Origin: Siphonodentalium dalli
Taxonomy: Eukaryota; Mollusca; Scaphopoda; Gadilida; Siphonodentaliidae
DNA: 64,000 nt
Assembly (NCBI GenBank): GCA_032622095.1
Contig: CP136062.1
Location: forward strand, 132,821,282-132,885,281
Direction: 5' to 3'
Below the pieces are notes generated by a model. The model was not told the DNA's origin, ran no database searches, and worked only from the letters and a program-made list of their open reading frames with translations. Position 1 is the first letter of the stretch. Every line of letters begins with the position of its first letter. Positions 53,905 to 64,000 of the stretch are shown piece by piece. Position numbers and translations under genes: made by a program.

Positions 53905-55270
53905 ATGATGGGAGCTGCACTTGTGCAGCATTAAACATCCTGTGCCAGTGCATTATCTTATATATGCGACAGGGTCCTGCGAATATTCGATTCGAGATTC
54001 GATTCGTAAGTCAAATTCGATTCGAATTCGAGTCGAAATTGCCAACTCGAAATTTTGAATATACACTGGTGGAAAAGTATGCTGTTTACGGACATCGATC
54101 TTGGCTGTTTTTGTACCATTTAATTACAGAAAATGATGTATATATGCACCTTATAATTCTTATTATACATCGCGATTTTATATATTAGATATAAGTATAG
54201 CCAGCAATTAGCCACTATAGGACTACTAAATACGCTTGAATTCTAGCTTTGAACATGGTAGCCAAAAGCTCGGAGATCACCGATGGACCGACAACGCGCG
54301 TGAATAATAATAGCTATGAGACTGAGCAACCGCTAGCGTTATCCGCCGTCTATCCGTCTCAGATTCTGCATTATGTAGTATAGCTGAGAATTTAAACAAC
54401 ACGTGTTCCCGGCATCGAAAAGTGCATTTTGGCGATGTTTTCTTCTGAAGTTTACTTTCAATTTCTGAGCGTTCTTTGACACTTGACAAAATGTCGTCGT
54501 TATTCATGTTTATTTTAAACATGATAAAGCTGCAGGTATAGTGCAGGGATGTACACGTGAGATGAATGCAACCTGGTGTATAAATCGCAGGCATCTGGGA
54601 CAATGTGGAATCATCTGTCCAATAAGCATCCATCACTACATAATCAGGCTACCCTGCGACTATTGTTGCATCTTCAAGTTTATAACAACGGGTGATTCCG
54701 AATGTCGATTTGAAATTTTGCATGTACATGCAAACTGTACAAATTTCGCGTGATTTTAGTTCTGATAATCCGTTTAGTGGTTATATATTAATCGTCGTGA
54801 CGGCCGCATGGACATTTTTTTTTAATCTGCCTTTTTTTCTCGACAATTATCATTTGAAGTTAATAGTATTGCAAACGACAGTTCATCGCCACATTAGTTA
54901 TGATGGAACTTCGTGCATGTAGTTGATAGAACGTTTCACAAATCGTCTAATCGTTGACAAAACATGCCCAATTGAGAATGCAACACACAGATATGATTCG
55001 ATTCGATATTCGATTCAATTTCCAGAATTCGATTCGATTTCCAGAATTCGATCAAAATCTCCAATTCGCAGGACCCTAATATGCGAGTCTCCCATTGGGA
55101 GCCCACATTTATAAGAGAATGCACTTGCTTACAAGGTCAAGGTAAATATTGTAAGGCCAATGCATTCTCTTATATATACGAGGCTCCCGATGGGAGACTC
55201 GAATATATAAGAGAATACATTGCCACAGGGTTTTGCAAAATTTCAGGAAACTCCAGTGATGGAAGGGCTA
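53905..55270. mobile_element. Twin-hairpin MITE split by a hAT element
   Basis: Left part from TTTCATGATGGGAGCTGCAC to 53969 and right part from 55079 to about 55270 (CTCCAGTGATGGAAGGGCTA) form one copy like 13500-13755. The hAT element at 53970-55078 sits in the first hairpin. Its second hairpin has tips CTCCC/GGGAG. Confidence 0.85.
53970..55078. mobile_element. hAT-type non-autonomous element, copy 2 (inverted)
   Basis: CAGGGTCCTGCGAAT to ATTCGCAGGACCCTA, with the octamer ATATGCGA on both sides (53962-53969, 55079-55086). The interior matches 22709-24100 in reverse, including TTGCATGTACATGCAAA-like and GACTATTGTTGCATCTTCAA-like segments. About 280 bp shorter than copy 1. No transposase. 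Confidence 0.92.
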
Positions 55271-55640
55271 AAGGTACTCAATCCGATTCGATGGTCCCCA
55301 TATCAGATTCCAACAACAACAGCATTTTTTTAAATGCCCCTTTGGTTATCAGAATCAATAAATTGCCCAAAAATAATGCTAACTATGGTATAAAATTGCC
55401 CAAAACCTGTTATTTATCAACATTTGGTTCACCGAAATTTTGCTGGTTTGTCAAATATCTGACACAAAAAAGCCACTTGATTTTAGAGTTATCCATCTTC
55501 ATTCGCAATTTGGTCCGAGACCGTCTTCACGTAGACTTTTACTTGGCCACTTAAAATTATTGGGGGTGAAAAATAATAGATTTCAAAAATCGATATCTGA
55601 TCACTCTGAGCTTTGATGGGTGGGTTCCTCGACTTGAATC
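55270..55640 (+). repeat. Dispersed repeat D, copy 2
   Basis: GGTACTCAATCCGATTCGAT, AAACCTGTTATTTATCAACA, CTTGATTTTAGAGTTATCCA and TCTGATCACTCTGAGCTTTG match 26400-26690 reversed. Its open frame is not shared with the other copies. Confidence 0.75.
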
Positions 55641-56044
55641 AAATATTTTTTACCCCCGAAGCCAAGGAAATAGTAATTTGCGAGCATTAATTCGGATTTT
55701 GCATCTTTAACCTCTGAGAATATAGAATAAGTGCTGATTGAAAATATTGTTTTTGTTTTATTTTGTGTGTAGGAGGATCTGTAAACCAACAAAATAAAAT
55801 AAAAAATGGCCTAAATTACAATGCTCAAATACAACAGCAGTTCACGCTGGACATGAGTTCCATGTGAGACTGTGGCCGCGAAATCAACACTGGTCAGATT
55901 TCAGTATCATTCATGCTTTAATCATTTACATGAATTAATTCATTAAATTTTATGAAGCTAATTTTGTTGGTTAATTACTAGTTGTCTTCCAGGGATATAT
56001 CAACCCAATTTCACTGTTTTCAGCTGAATCTGTAACCCACATTC

Positions 56045-56430
56045 TTTATTGATCAGATCTTGAAACTTTGCATAGGTTTAAAGCCACATGGTGGTTTGCG
56101 TTCCAAATTACACCTAATAATATTTGATTTTGCATATTTCCTGGTATCAAATAGGTCGATAAATACCTCATCATCTTTCTGCGCACATTATATGTCCCAG
56201 AACGACGCATTGAAGTAATACAAAATACAACTTCGAACACAATGTTTGGGCCCCGAGCAAAACTGTGCCATTTGTATTTATCGAAATTCTGGAATCGGAA
56301 ACGGAATGTATGGAAAGGTATATTGTGTTATCTGAACATGAAACTGTTTTAAGAACTTCACCCACTGCTTTGTTCATTTTAATCATCAAAATTATGGAGT
56401 ATGGTAAAAGTTTCACAGCTCTAGATTTTC
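56045..56430. repeat. Dispersed repeat E, copy 2
   Basis: Same order of segments as 43610-43990, including AAATAGGTCGATAAATACC and TTATATGTCCCAGAACGACG. Diverged by many point changes. Confidence 0.75.
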
Positions 56431-56480
56431 TTCACATGGTCCAGCAATTTTAAGGTTAACCTCATTCATTTATGTTGTTG

Positions 56481-58700
56481 AGAGAAACTAACTATGATTC
56501 ATCAGAGGAAACTAACTATGATTCATCAGAGGAAACTAACTATGATTCATCAGAGGAAACTAACTATGATTCATCAGAGGAAACTAACTGATTCATCTGA
56601 GGAAACTAACTATGATTCATCAGAGGAAACTAACTATGATTCATCAGGAAACTAACTGATTCATCTGAGGAAACTAACTATGATTCATCAGAGGAAACTA
56701 ACTATGATTCATCAGAGGAAACTAACTATGATTCATCAGAGGAAACTAACTATGACTAACTATGATTCATCAGAGGAAACTAACTATGATTCATCAGAGG
56801 AAACTAACTATTATTCATCAGAGGAAACTAACTATGATTCATCAGAGGAAACTAACTATGATTCATCTGAGGAAACTAACTATGATTCATCAGAGGAAAC
56901 TAACTATGAATAACTATGATTCATCAGATAAAACTAACTATGATTCATCAGAGGAAACTAACTATGATTCATCAGATGAAACTAACTATGATTCATCAGA
57001 GGAAACTAACTATGAATAACTATGATTCATCAGATAAAACTAACTATGATTCATCAGAGGAAACTAACTATGATTCGTCAGAGGAAACTAACAATGATTC
57101 ATCAGAGGAAACTAACTATGATTCATCAGAGGACACTAACTATGATTCATCAGAGTACACTAACTATGATTCATCAGAGGAAACTAACTATGATTCGTCA
57201 GGAAACTATGATTCATCAGAGGAAACTAACAATGATTCATCAGAGGAAACTAACTATGATTCATCAGAGGAAACTAACTATGATTCATCAGATGAAACTA
57301 ACTATGATTCATCAGAGGAAACTAACTATGATTCATCAGAGGAAACTAACTATTATTCATCAGAGGAAACTAACAATGATTCATCATAGGAAACTAACTA
57401 TGATTCATCAGAGGAAACTAACTATGACTAATTATGATTCATCAGATTATGAGGAAACTAACTATGATTCATCAGAGGAAACTAACTATGACTAACTATG
57501 ATTTATCAGAGGAAACTAACTATGATTCATCAGAGGAAACTAACTATGAATAACTATGATTTATCAGAGGAAACTAACTATGATTCATCAGAGGTAACTA
57601 ATTATGAATAACTATGATTCATCGGAGGAAACTAACTATGATTCATCAGAGGAAACTAACTATGATTCATCAGATGAAACTAACTATGATTCATCAGAGG
57701 AAACTAACTATGAATAACTATGATTCATCAGATGAAACTAACTATGATTCATCAGAGGAAACTAACAATGATTCATCAGAGGAAACTAACTATGATTCAT
57801 CAGAGGAAACTAACTATGATTCATCAGATGAAACTAACTATGATTCATCAGAGGAAACTAACTATGATTCACCAGAGGAAACTAACTATTATTCATCAGA
57901 GGAAACTAACAATGATTCATCAGAGGAAACTAACTATGATTCATCAGAGGAAACTATCTATGACTAATTATGATTCATCAGATTATGAGGAAACTAACTA
58001 TGATTCATCAGAGGAAACTAACTATGATTCATCAGAGGAAACTAACTATGATTCATCTGAGGAAACTAACTATGATTCATCAGAGGAAACTATCTATGAC
58101 TAATTATGATTCATCAGATTATGAGGAAACTAACTATGATTCATCAGAGGAAACTAACTATGATTCATCTGAGGAAACTAACTATGATTCATCTGAGGAA
58201 ACTTAACTATGATTCATCAGAGGAAACTAACTATGAATAACTATGATTCATCAGATAAAACTAACTATGATTCATCAGAGGAAACTAACTATGATTCATC
58301 AGATGAAACTAACTATGATTCATCAGAGGAAACTAACTATGAATAACTATGATTCATCAGAGGAAACTAACTATGATTCATCAGATGAAACTAACTATGA
58401 TTCATCAGAGGAAACTAACTATGAATAACTATGATTCATCAGATGAAACTAACTATGATTCATCAGAGGAAACTAACTATGAATAACTATGATTTATCAG
58501 AGGAAACTAACTATGATTCATCTGAGGAAACTAACTGATTCATCTGAGGAAACTAACTATGATTCATCAGAGGAAACTAACAATGATTCATCAGAGGAAA
58601 CTAACTATGATTCATCTGAGGAAACTAACTATGATTCATCAGAGGAAACTAACTATGATTCATTAGAGGAAACTAACTATGATTCATCAGAGGTGCTAAA
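56481..58700. repeat. 24-bp minisatellite array, about 2.2 kb
   Basis: Roughly ninety tandem units of a 24-mer containing GATTCATCAGAGGAAACTAA. Variants include TCTGAGG for CAGAGG, GATGAAAC for GAGGAAAC, AACAATG for AACTATG, and interspersed shortened units with extra ATGAATAACT or ATGACTAATT. In one frame the unit reads YDSSEETN, but shortened units and stops break every frame. Higher-order blocks recur, for example near 57230-57430 and 57770-57970. Non-coding satellite between PSMD7 and the third gene. Confidence 0.95.
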
Positions 58701-58795
58701 TCGATTAAAGTGACATAAGGCACTCGCACGCAGTGGGTAAATGTGATAAACAAAAATGTTTTGTAAAACAATCACTACTAGGAACAGAAAAATAG

Positions 58796-59400
58796 ATATT
58801 GAATCCTTTGGCACACCCTGCAGCCCACATTTATTGGAGAATTGTTCTGAAAATTTACACGCATTTAGGATCACCTCTATGTTGGAGCTATATATTGAAT
58901 TTGAACAATTTTCAATGAAAAACATGTCCACCGGCAGCCATCTTCGATTTTACACTTTGCATGACTAAATCCTTTTGCACTCCCTACAGACTACAGACCA
59001 CATCCCTGTATGGGAGCCATAAATATTTACCAGATTTCGCTAAAAAACATAGTTAGTTTCAACAGCAGCCATCTTGGATTTCAAATCTGAATTCATTGGC
59101 ACACCCGGTAGCCATCTTGGATTTTACTCTTTGCATGACTGAATCCTTTGGCACGCCCTACAGACCACATCCGATCATCACCAAACTTCAAATGGATCTT
59201 CGGGGTGACCTCCAGATGGGAGCCATCAATTTTTTCCAAGTTTCGATTAAAAACATGGCCGTCAGCAGCCATCGTGGATTTTACTGTTTGCATGACTAAA
59301 TAATTTGAAGCACCCTACAGACCACATCCCTCATCCAATCATCACCAAACTTCATATGGATCTTCGGGGAGACCTTTAGATGGGAGTCATCAATTGTTTA
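58796..59400. repeat. Degenerate tandem repeat, about 120-170 bp units
   Basis: GAATCCTTTGGCACxCCCTxCAG, CAGCCATCTTGGATTT and TTTGCATGACTxAATCC recur four or five times, with ACCAAACTTCAxATGGATCT in the longer units. Old and strongly diverged. Non-coding. Confidence 0.75.
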
Positions 59401-60062
59401 TGAATTTCGTTGATTTTCTTGGATTTTAATTTATATAATATATATCTTCATGTTGACATCTAGTATTACTTAGACATTTCAGCTTTCCACATTCCTAATC
59501 GCTCCATTGACTGGAACACATGAAATTGTCCCCTCTCCAAGTTGAGCTATAGTGTCATTGACACTTTCATTAAGATTTACACACTGCAAGTGCCTTATGT
59601 CCCTTTAACATTTCTCTATATTTTTATACTACTTTTGAGAATATAATGGAAGGTTGCGGTCAGGAATTAAGTGGAGCTTTAAGGGTTTCTTCATATATTG
59701 ATTATAGCTATAGCTTCAAAGGAAAGAATATATCGGCCAGTGAATCAGGCAGTCTGTGGTAAAATGTGGACACCTGATATCTTTGCATTACTTATCTCTA
59801 ACATCTGCTAGTTGATGCCCAGACTAGCATTTAGATTGTAAAGATCTAGTATCAGTGACACTCAGGCACCAGAAGGCCAGGGACGAGAAGAATTATCAAA
59901 ATTGTTATTTCCACAATGGAAATTTTTTCATTTACACAAAATTCCCATCATCCATACCATCTTTGAATAGTGGAGGTTAGACTCTGGTCAGACTATTCAA
60001 CTAACAGTTCACTATAATCTGTTGATGAATAACTGCAGCACACATCAAGAGTCTTGTTTCAC

Positions 60063-60400
60063 ACAAATAGTGACTTTAAGGTACTCAATCCGATCAGACA
60101 GTCCCCCATATCAAGATAAAGCTACAACATTTCTTAAAAAATACGCGTTAGTTATCAGAATCGATTTATTGCAACAATATAATGCTAACCACTATCAACT
60201 ATGGTATCAAATTTCCCAAAACGTGTTACCAACATTTTGTTCAACAAAATATGGCCGTATTATCACTTAAGTATCACAAAATTTGGCCGTATTACCACTT
60301 GATTTTAAAGTTATCCATCTTCATCCTGAATTTATCCGAGACCCTCCATTTGACCACGTGTTTCTGGGCCACAAACTATTGCACATCTCGAGAATTAACA
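60063..60400 (+). repeat. Dispersed repeat D, copy 3
   Basis: GTGACTTTAAGGTACTCAAT, CCCAAAACGTGTTACCAACA, GCCGTATTACCACTTGATTT and CGAGACCCTCCATTTGACCA match the reversed sequence at 26430-26690. Includes a local duplication of the ATGGCCGTATTA segment. Confidence 0.75.
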
Positions 60401-61270
60401 AACGCATTGTGCAGTTCTGTCTATTTGCCAGCATCTATTCCGATAGTGTAAGTTTCCTTCGACGTAACCAGCTAATGAAATCGGTTGGGATAATGCTGTT
60501 TTAAGTCGAAGACACGTGAAAATGTCTTTCCATAGCAGACTTTACACCCATATCAAGCGGCGGGATTTTTTGTCAGTTTTAATCCATTTTACCTACTAAT
60601 CAATATATGATGTAATATACATCGGAATAATACAGTCATAATGATGTATTATAATCTAACTTCCATGTTAAATTAAATTGCACATACAATATATCAAATA
60701 TTTACAAGCAAAACCTCGCTTTGTTTACATTTATTCACACTGTCACTTTGTGAGGTCTGATGAGTTTGTATTTATGTAAACTATGTGATATAATATATTT
60801 TTCACATTATATTACTGCTTTCAGTTGCCAACTCTTATAATATTTGAAAAAGAATAAACTGGTTTACTGTCACAATTGTGACATATTATTACAGTTATTG
60901 GGGATTTTAGGTGAGCGGGTCAACAACGCTAAACCCAGACATAGCAAGACATATTCACGGGGCTTCAACGTAAAACCGCATTATCCCAACCAAATTCACC
61001 AGCTGGTTTGATGTTTTTACATCAAAGGAAACTTGGACTACTATTTCGACTGATACATTTTTAACCCTTCTCAAGACATTCAGCAGTTGTTAATGGGGAG
61101 AAATATGAAAAAAGGTTACCTTTTAACTATTTTTAATCATAATATAATTTTTTTTAAATATTAAAATTGATCTAACAAATAAAAACATTTGAAAATGTTT
61201 CACAATATTAATAGCCATTGTAAAAATGGAGGTAAATGTCAATAAAAATAAATAGTGTCAATAGTGTACA
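60401..61270. other. AT-rich stretch with nothing recognised
   Basis: No supported exon, inverted repeat or tandem array was seen here on either strand. Confidence 0.4.
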
Positions 61271-61279
61271 AGTATGAGC

Positions 61280-61790
61280 AGAAGGATTCATATTCATTGG
61301 TGGGAAATGTTCACATAATAAGTTCAACAAAAAGACCTTTGTTTAACCCTTTACCCAACAGAACGGCCCTGTGCCAATGCATTCTCTTATATATGCGAGT
61401 CGACCATAGGTCGCCTCGCATATATAAGAGAATGCATTGGCTTAACACATTAAAAATTGTTAAAGAATGTTAAAGATTTTTTTTAGGCCAATGCATTCTC
61501 TTATATATGCGAGGCGACCTATGGTCGACTCGCATATATAAGAGAATGCATTGGCACAGGGCATAACTGTAACCATCACAATGTGGTCAATGAGCCGGTT
61601 CCAATGATATCCATATTTGTATGGTTTTATTGAGACAGACCCAAGATAATTTAGGCTGTTGCAGCTTTATTTGGCCGTTTTTGGCCGGTTTGTTGGGTAA
61701 AGGGTTAACTTATTATCTGAACATTTCCTTAGGGAACTACTCGTCAAGGGAACAACTCGTCAGTGTGTATTCAGTATATAAAGGGTTACG
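61280..61790. mobile_element. AACCCTTTCTATAC-family MITE split by a twin-hairpin element
   Basis: Left GGTGGGAAATGTTCACATAA and right TTATTATCTGAACATTTCC with AGTATATAAAGGGTTA are halves of the family, although the far left end is missing. The 61344-61707 element occupies its central hairpin. Confidence 0.75.
61344..61707. mobile_element. Twin-hairpin element in a TTTACCCAACA shell, copy 2
   Basis: TTAACCCTTTACCCAACA to TGTTGGGTAAAGGGTTAA. Its interior is the reverse of 47656-48052, including ATGGATATCATTGGAACC in complement, and both hairpins have tips CGACC/GGTCG. Very similar to its sister, implying recent movement. Confidence 0.88.
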
Positions 61791-62395
61791 GTCCACTTGG
61801 TTCCTTTTGGAGCAAAAGATTTCCATTGTCAGCCCTGTTAATTAGCAAAAACTGCTTGGGGCGAGAAATATTTCCTTGGCTAAAAAGCCTGGGATACACA
61901 TGTAGTTGCATGCTCTGCACATCCAGCCTAGAAGTATAATTTCAGTTCACAATTAGAACTTGGCCTACATTATCATGGCAGACCTTGCTTGGGTCTGGCT
62001 TTAATAAAATTGCAGATTATTAAGACACATGTGTAATCATTGTTATCTCAGCAGTCTTTGGCATCCAGCAATGAATTTTTGATGTCTGCAGACTTCCACT
62101 GAGACAATGTCTGCAGCAATTTGTTTCACAAAGATTTACCTCAGCCAAAAAATAGCCTACAAAATTTCTTTTTCTTAAGCATTTGGCTCGGCTCAGCAGA
62201 CAACCGACGCTAATTAACATTGTGTGCTATATTTTTCAAATTCTGATAGACTAAGTATTTCTGGCTCCAGCAATATTGCTCGTGTAGCTCAAATAAGGGT
62301 AATTAGGACATCCTCTTCATTACGATGGTCCAGCATTGCCCCTGGATTGTGAGGGATCATTGAAGCAACTGTCTGAAATAATGATAAATGTCACT

Positions 62396-62474
62396 TTAGT
62401 CATCAGATCCATCTGGTTCTTTCCACTTTGAGGAGATTTTGTCCGATTTTCCAGATTCATGTAGAAATCTCTTC
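62396..62474 (-). CDS. Unidentified protein, last exon
   Basis: 79-nt exon after acceptor CATGATTTCAG, completing a Met codon split from the exon at 63562-63725. It then encodes KRFLHESGKSD and continues to EPDGSDD followed by TAA. The end is hydrophilic and acidic. Reading frame, splice sites and stop agree, so this is very probably the true C-terminus. The family is not recognised. Confidence 0.75.
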
Positions 62475-62573
62475 CTGAAATCATGAAGGAAAACACTAAC
62501 ATTGATTTAATGCAGATGACACTCTAAATTTGTCAAAATTATATGGCTGCTTGTTCTTTATGCCTTTGACTTT

Positions 62574-62885
62574 AAAGGGGCAATGTACACTAATTCCGGC
62601 CATTTATGGGACCATCTCCTATTATTCTCAAAAAAATATATGTAACCAATGAATGAATTTGCTCTATGAAGGATGCAAACAACATGGTAATTATAATGAA
62701 TTTATGACTCGAGTCATTAACACATTTTCATTAAAATTACCATGTTTGTATCAATCATAGAGCACATGAGTGTATTTTGCACTAATCCATGACTCAAATT
62801 CATTCATTTGTTGCATATATTATGTTGCGTATAAAAGGAGATGGTCCCATAAATGGTCGGATTTAGTGTACAGTCCCCCTTTAAA
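62574..62885. mobile_element. Foldback MITE, TTTAAAGGGGCAATGTACAC family
   Basis: Left AAAGGGGCAATGTACACTAA with TATGGGACCATCTCC, and right GGAGATGGTCCCATAAATGG with AGTGTACAGTCCCCCTTTAA, are inverted. The inner arms pair around the CGAG palindrome near 62711. It lies in the last intron of the third gene. Confidence 0.8.
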
Positions 62886-63561
62886 ATAAATGAAGTCACC
62901 ATAATTTGAAGAACTATTATCTGAAACAAGAACGTGTGTTAGTTTATTGAGTCAAATTGATTACTGGGGAAATGTTTTCAATTATTACAGCTGATTACTA
63001 AGGAAATTAAATACTGCAATGTGTAATAAGGAAAACAAATATTGCTATGTGGATATGTGGAGCTGGGCTGTTGTCCAGTGCATACAGCCTAGGGTGGGCA
63101 TACCCTAAGTAGACGTCACAGGACCATGACCATTTTCGATAACTTTTTTGTTTTTTGAGTTAAACATCGTTGGAAGTCCTCAATTATGGTGAACATTCAT
63201 ACCAAATTTCATTGAGATCTGATAACCCATGACTGATATATCTGTATGGATGGACAGAAATAAATCAACATTTGCAGAAGAGAATAACTCCAGAATGGAA
63301 AATGCTCAGATCGACAGACAGATTGATGGAGGACCGGATTCGTGTAATCCCTTATACCTACCACTTTCTTCGGTCATGGGGGTGTAAAAATATGCCACAT
63401 ATTAATGAAGACACTGCTTCATTCACAGCATCTGTCACAGTGAATGATGCTAGTAGCATAGATAAAATAATCCATGGTAAAAAAAAAAATTTAAACTACA
63501 AGTACCACCAATAATTTGTTATTTTAGTGGTAAAACCATAATTGTGAAGATCATTACTTAC

Positions 63562-63725
63562 ATAACTACTGGATATTTTTCCTCTATCTCAGATATCTTG
63601 AGTTTTCCATTGCTGATGTGCTGTATTGTCCACCCCAACAGACCAGCACCAAGCTCCGTCCACTCTGTTACTGATTCATCATCTAAATTCAGCCATGTCT
63701 GGATCTCCTTCATTCTATCTCGAAT
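63562..63725 (-). CDS. Unidentified protein, penultimate exon
   Basis: 164 nt between acceptor GTTTTTCAAG and donor GTAAGTAA on the minus strand. Begins IRDRMKEIQTWLNLDDESVT, continues EWTELGAGLLGWTIQHISNG and ends EEKYPVV plus a split Met. Tryptophan-rich, amphipathic, probably a helical folded domain. The gene continues beyond the right edge, so only about 80 C-terminal residues are visible in the two exons. It is convergent with PSMD7. I do not recognise the family and assign no function. Confidence 0.75.
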
Positions 63726-64000
63726 CTTGAAAAACGGTAGGAAAGTTAAGAAATTATGGAGTATACATGTAGTAATAATAATTGTTGCATCTATATATTG
63801 CTTTTCACAGTAGATTAGTTTAAATGCGCTTTACATGATTATTAGCCTGGTCATAGGGCATTGATTACCCATTCTCATTTAGGAGGAAGTAATCCAAGTG
63901 GCTAATGATCAAAGCAGGATTATAGCATATTGACAATATCAATCCACAGAAGTAGCACTTATTGTGTGAGGCTATAAAACTTTCAATAAACATGCACTCT
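63726..64000. other. Intron of the third gene, nothing recognised
   Basis: AT-rich sequence upstream (in transcription) of the penultimate exon. No further exon is supported before the window ends. Confidence 0.5.

Noticed and set aside
54277-54636. 119-codon minus-strand frame inside the hAT element as a transposase fragment
   Set aside because: The corresponding part of the sister hAT copy at 22709-24100 shows no equivalent frame, and no hAT dimerisation or catalytic motif is visible.
55081-55554. 157-codon open frame
   Set aside because: It runs through the end of a twin-hairpin MITE and into dispersed repeat D. The other two repeat D copies do not preserve the frame, so it is not a gene.
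56481-58700. CRISPR-like array
   Set aside because: The units are contiguous with no unique spacers, and the host is an animal genome. This is a tandem minisatellite.
56680-58713. Long frames of YDSSEETN or MIHQRKLT repeats
   Set aside because: They are the two readings of the 24-bp minisatellite. Shortened units and stops break every frame, and no flanking coding sequence or splice sites exist.

Overview
The window is animal nuclear DNA. It has split genes with GT-AG introns of 1 to 11 kb, an AT-rich background, and a very dense load of short non-autonomous transposons, many inserted inside one another. One gene is certain: PSMD7/Rpn8, the non-catalytic MPN subunit of the 26S proteasome lid. 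The protein is animal-like, and the repeats (tRNA-headed SINEs, hAT and Helitron relatives, palindromic MITEs) suggest a marine invertebrate, possibly a lophotrochozoan. The sequence alone does not fix the phylum.

Layout. 1-7.8 kb: no recognised gene, with a few MITEs. 7.9-24.7 kb: a minus-strand gene of five phase-0 exons encoding a coiled-coil protein of about 376 residues, with an extra exon-like block at 7800-7882. 24.7-29.6 kb: divergent intergenic region rich in repeats. 29.6-53.1 kb: PSMD7 on the plus strand, six exons, 328 codons. 53.1-62.4 kb: intergenic, with a 2.2 kb array of a 24-bp minisatellite, a degenerate tandem region and more MITEs. 62.4-64 kb: the last two exons of a third, unidentified minus-strand gene that continues past the right edge.

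Most of the novelty is in the mobile DNA. PSMD7 intron 2 is almost filled by an uninterrupted head-to-tail array of about eleven Helitron-like elements of three families, called A, B and C here. They abut with no spacer, each starting TCT and ending in a hairpin plus CTAG or CTAA. Family A carries many TCAAGGTCA-type nuclear-receptor half-sites. Family B carries one GCGCATGCGC (NRF1-type) site per roughly 122-bp repeat. One array member is an A/B chimera, one carries a captured B segment, and one is split by a hAT-like element with a target duplication. Elsewhere there are three more hAT-type insertions with 8-bp target duplications, or four if the weaker 29929-31100 element is included. A family of twin-hairpin MITEs shows compensatory base changes in its stem tips. 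A damaged non-LTR reverse transcriptase fragment also lies in an intron.

The genes do not form an operon. The coiled-coil gene and PSMD7 are divergent, about 5 kb apart. PSMD7 and the third gene are convergent. No rRNA, functional tRNA, CRISPR or prokaryotic-style signal was seen.
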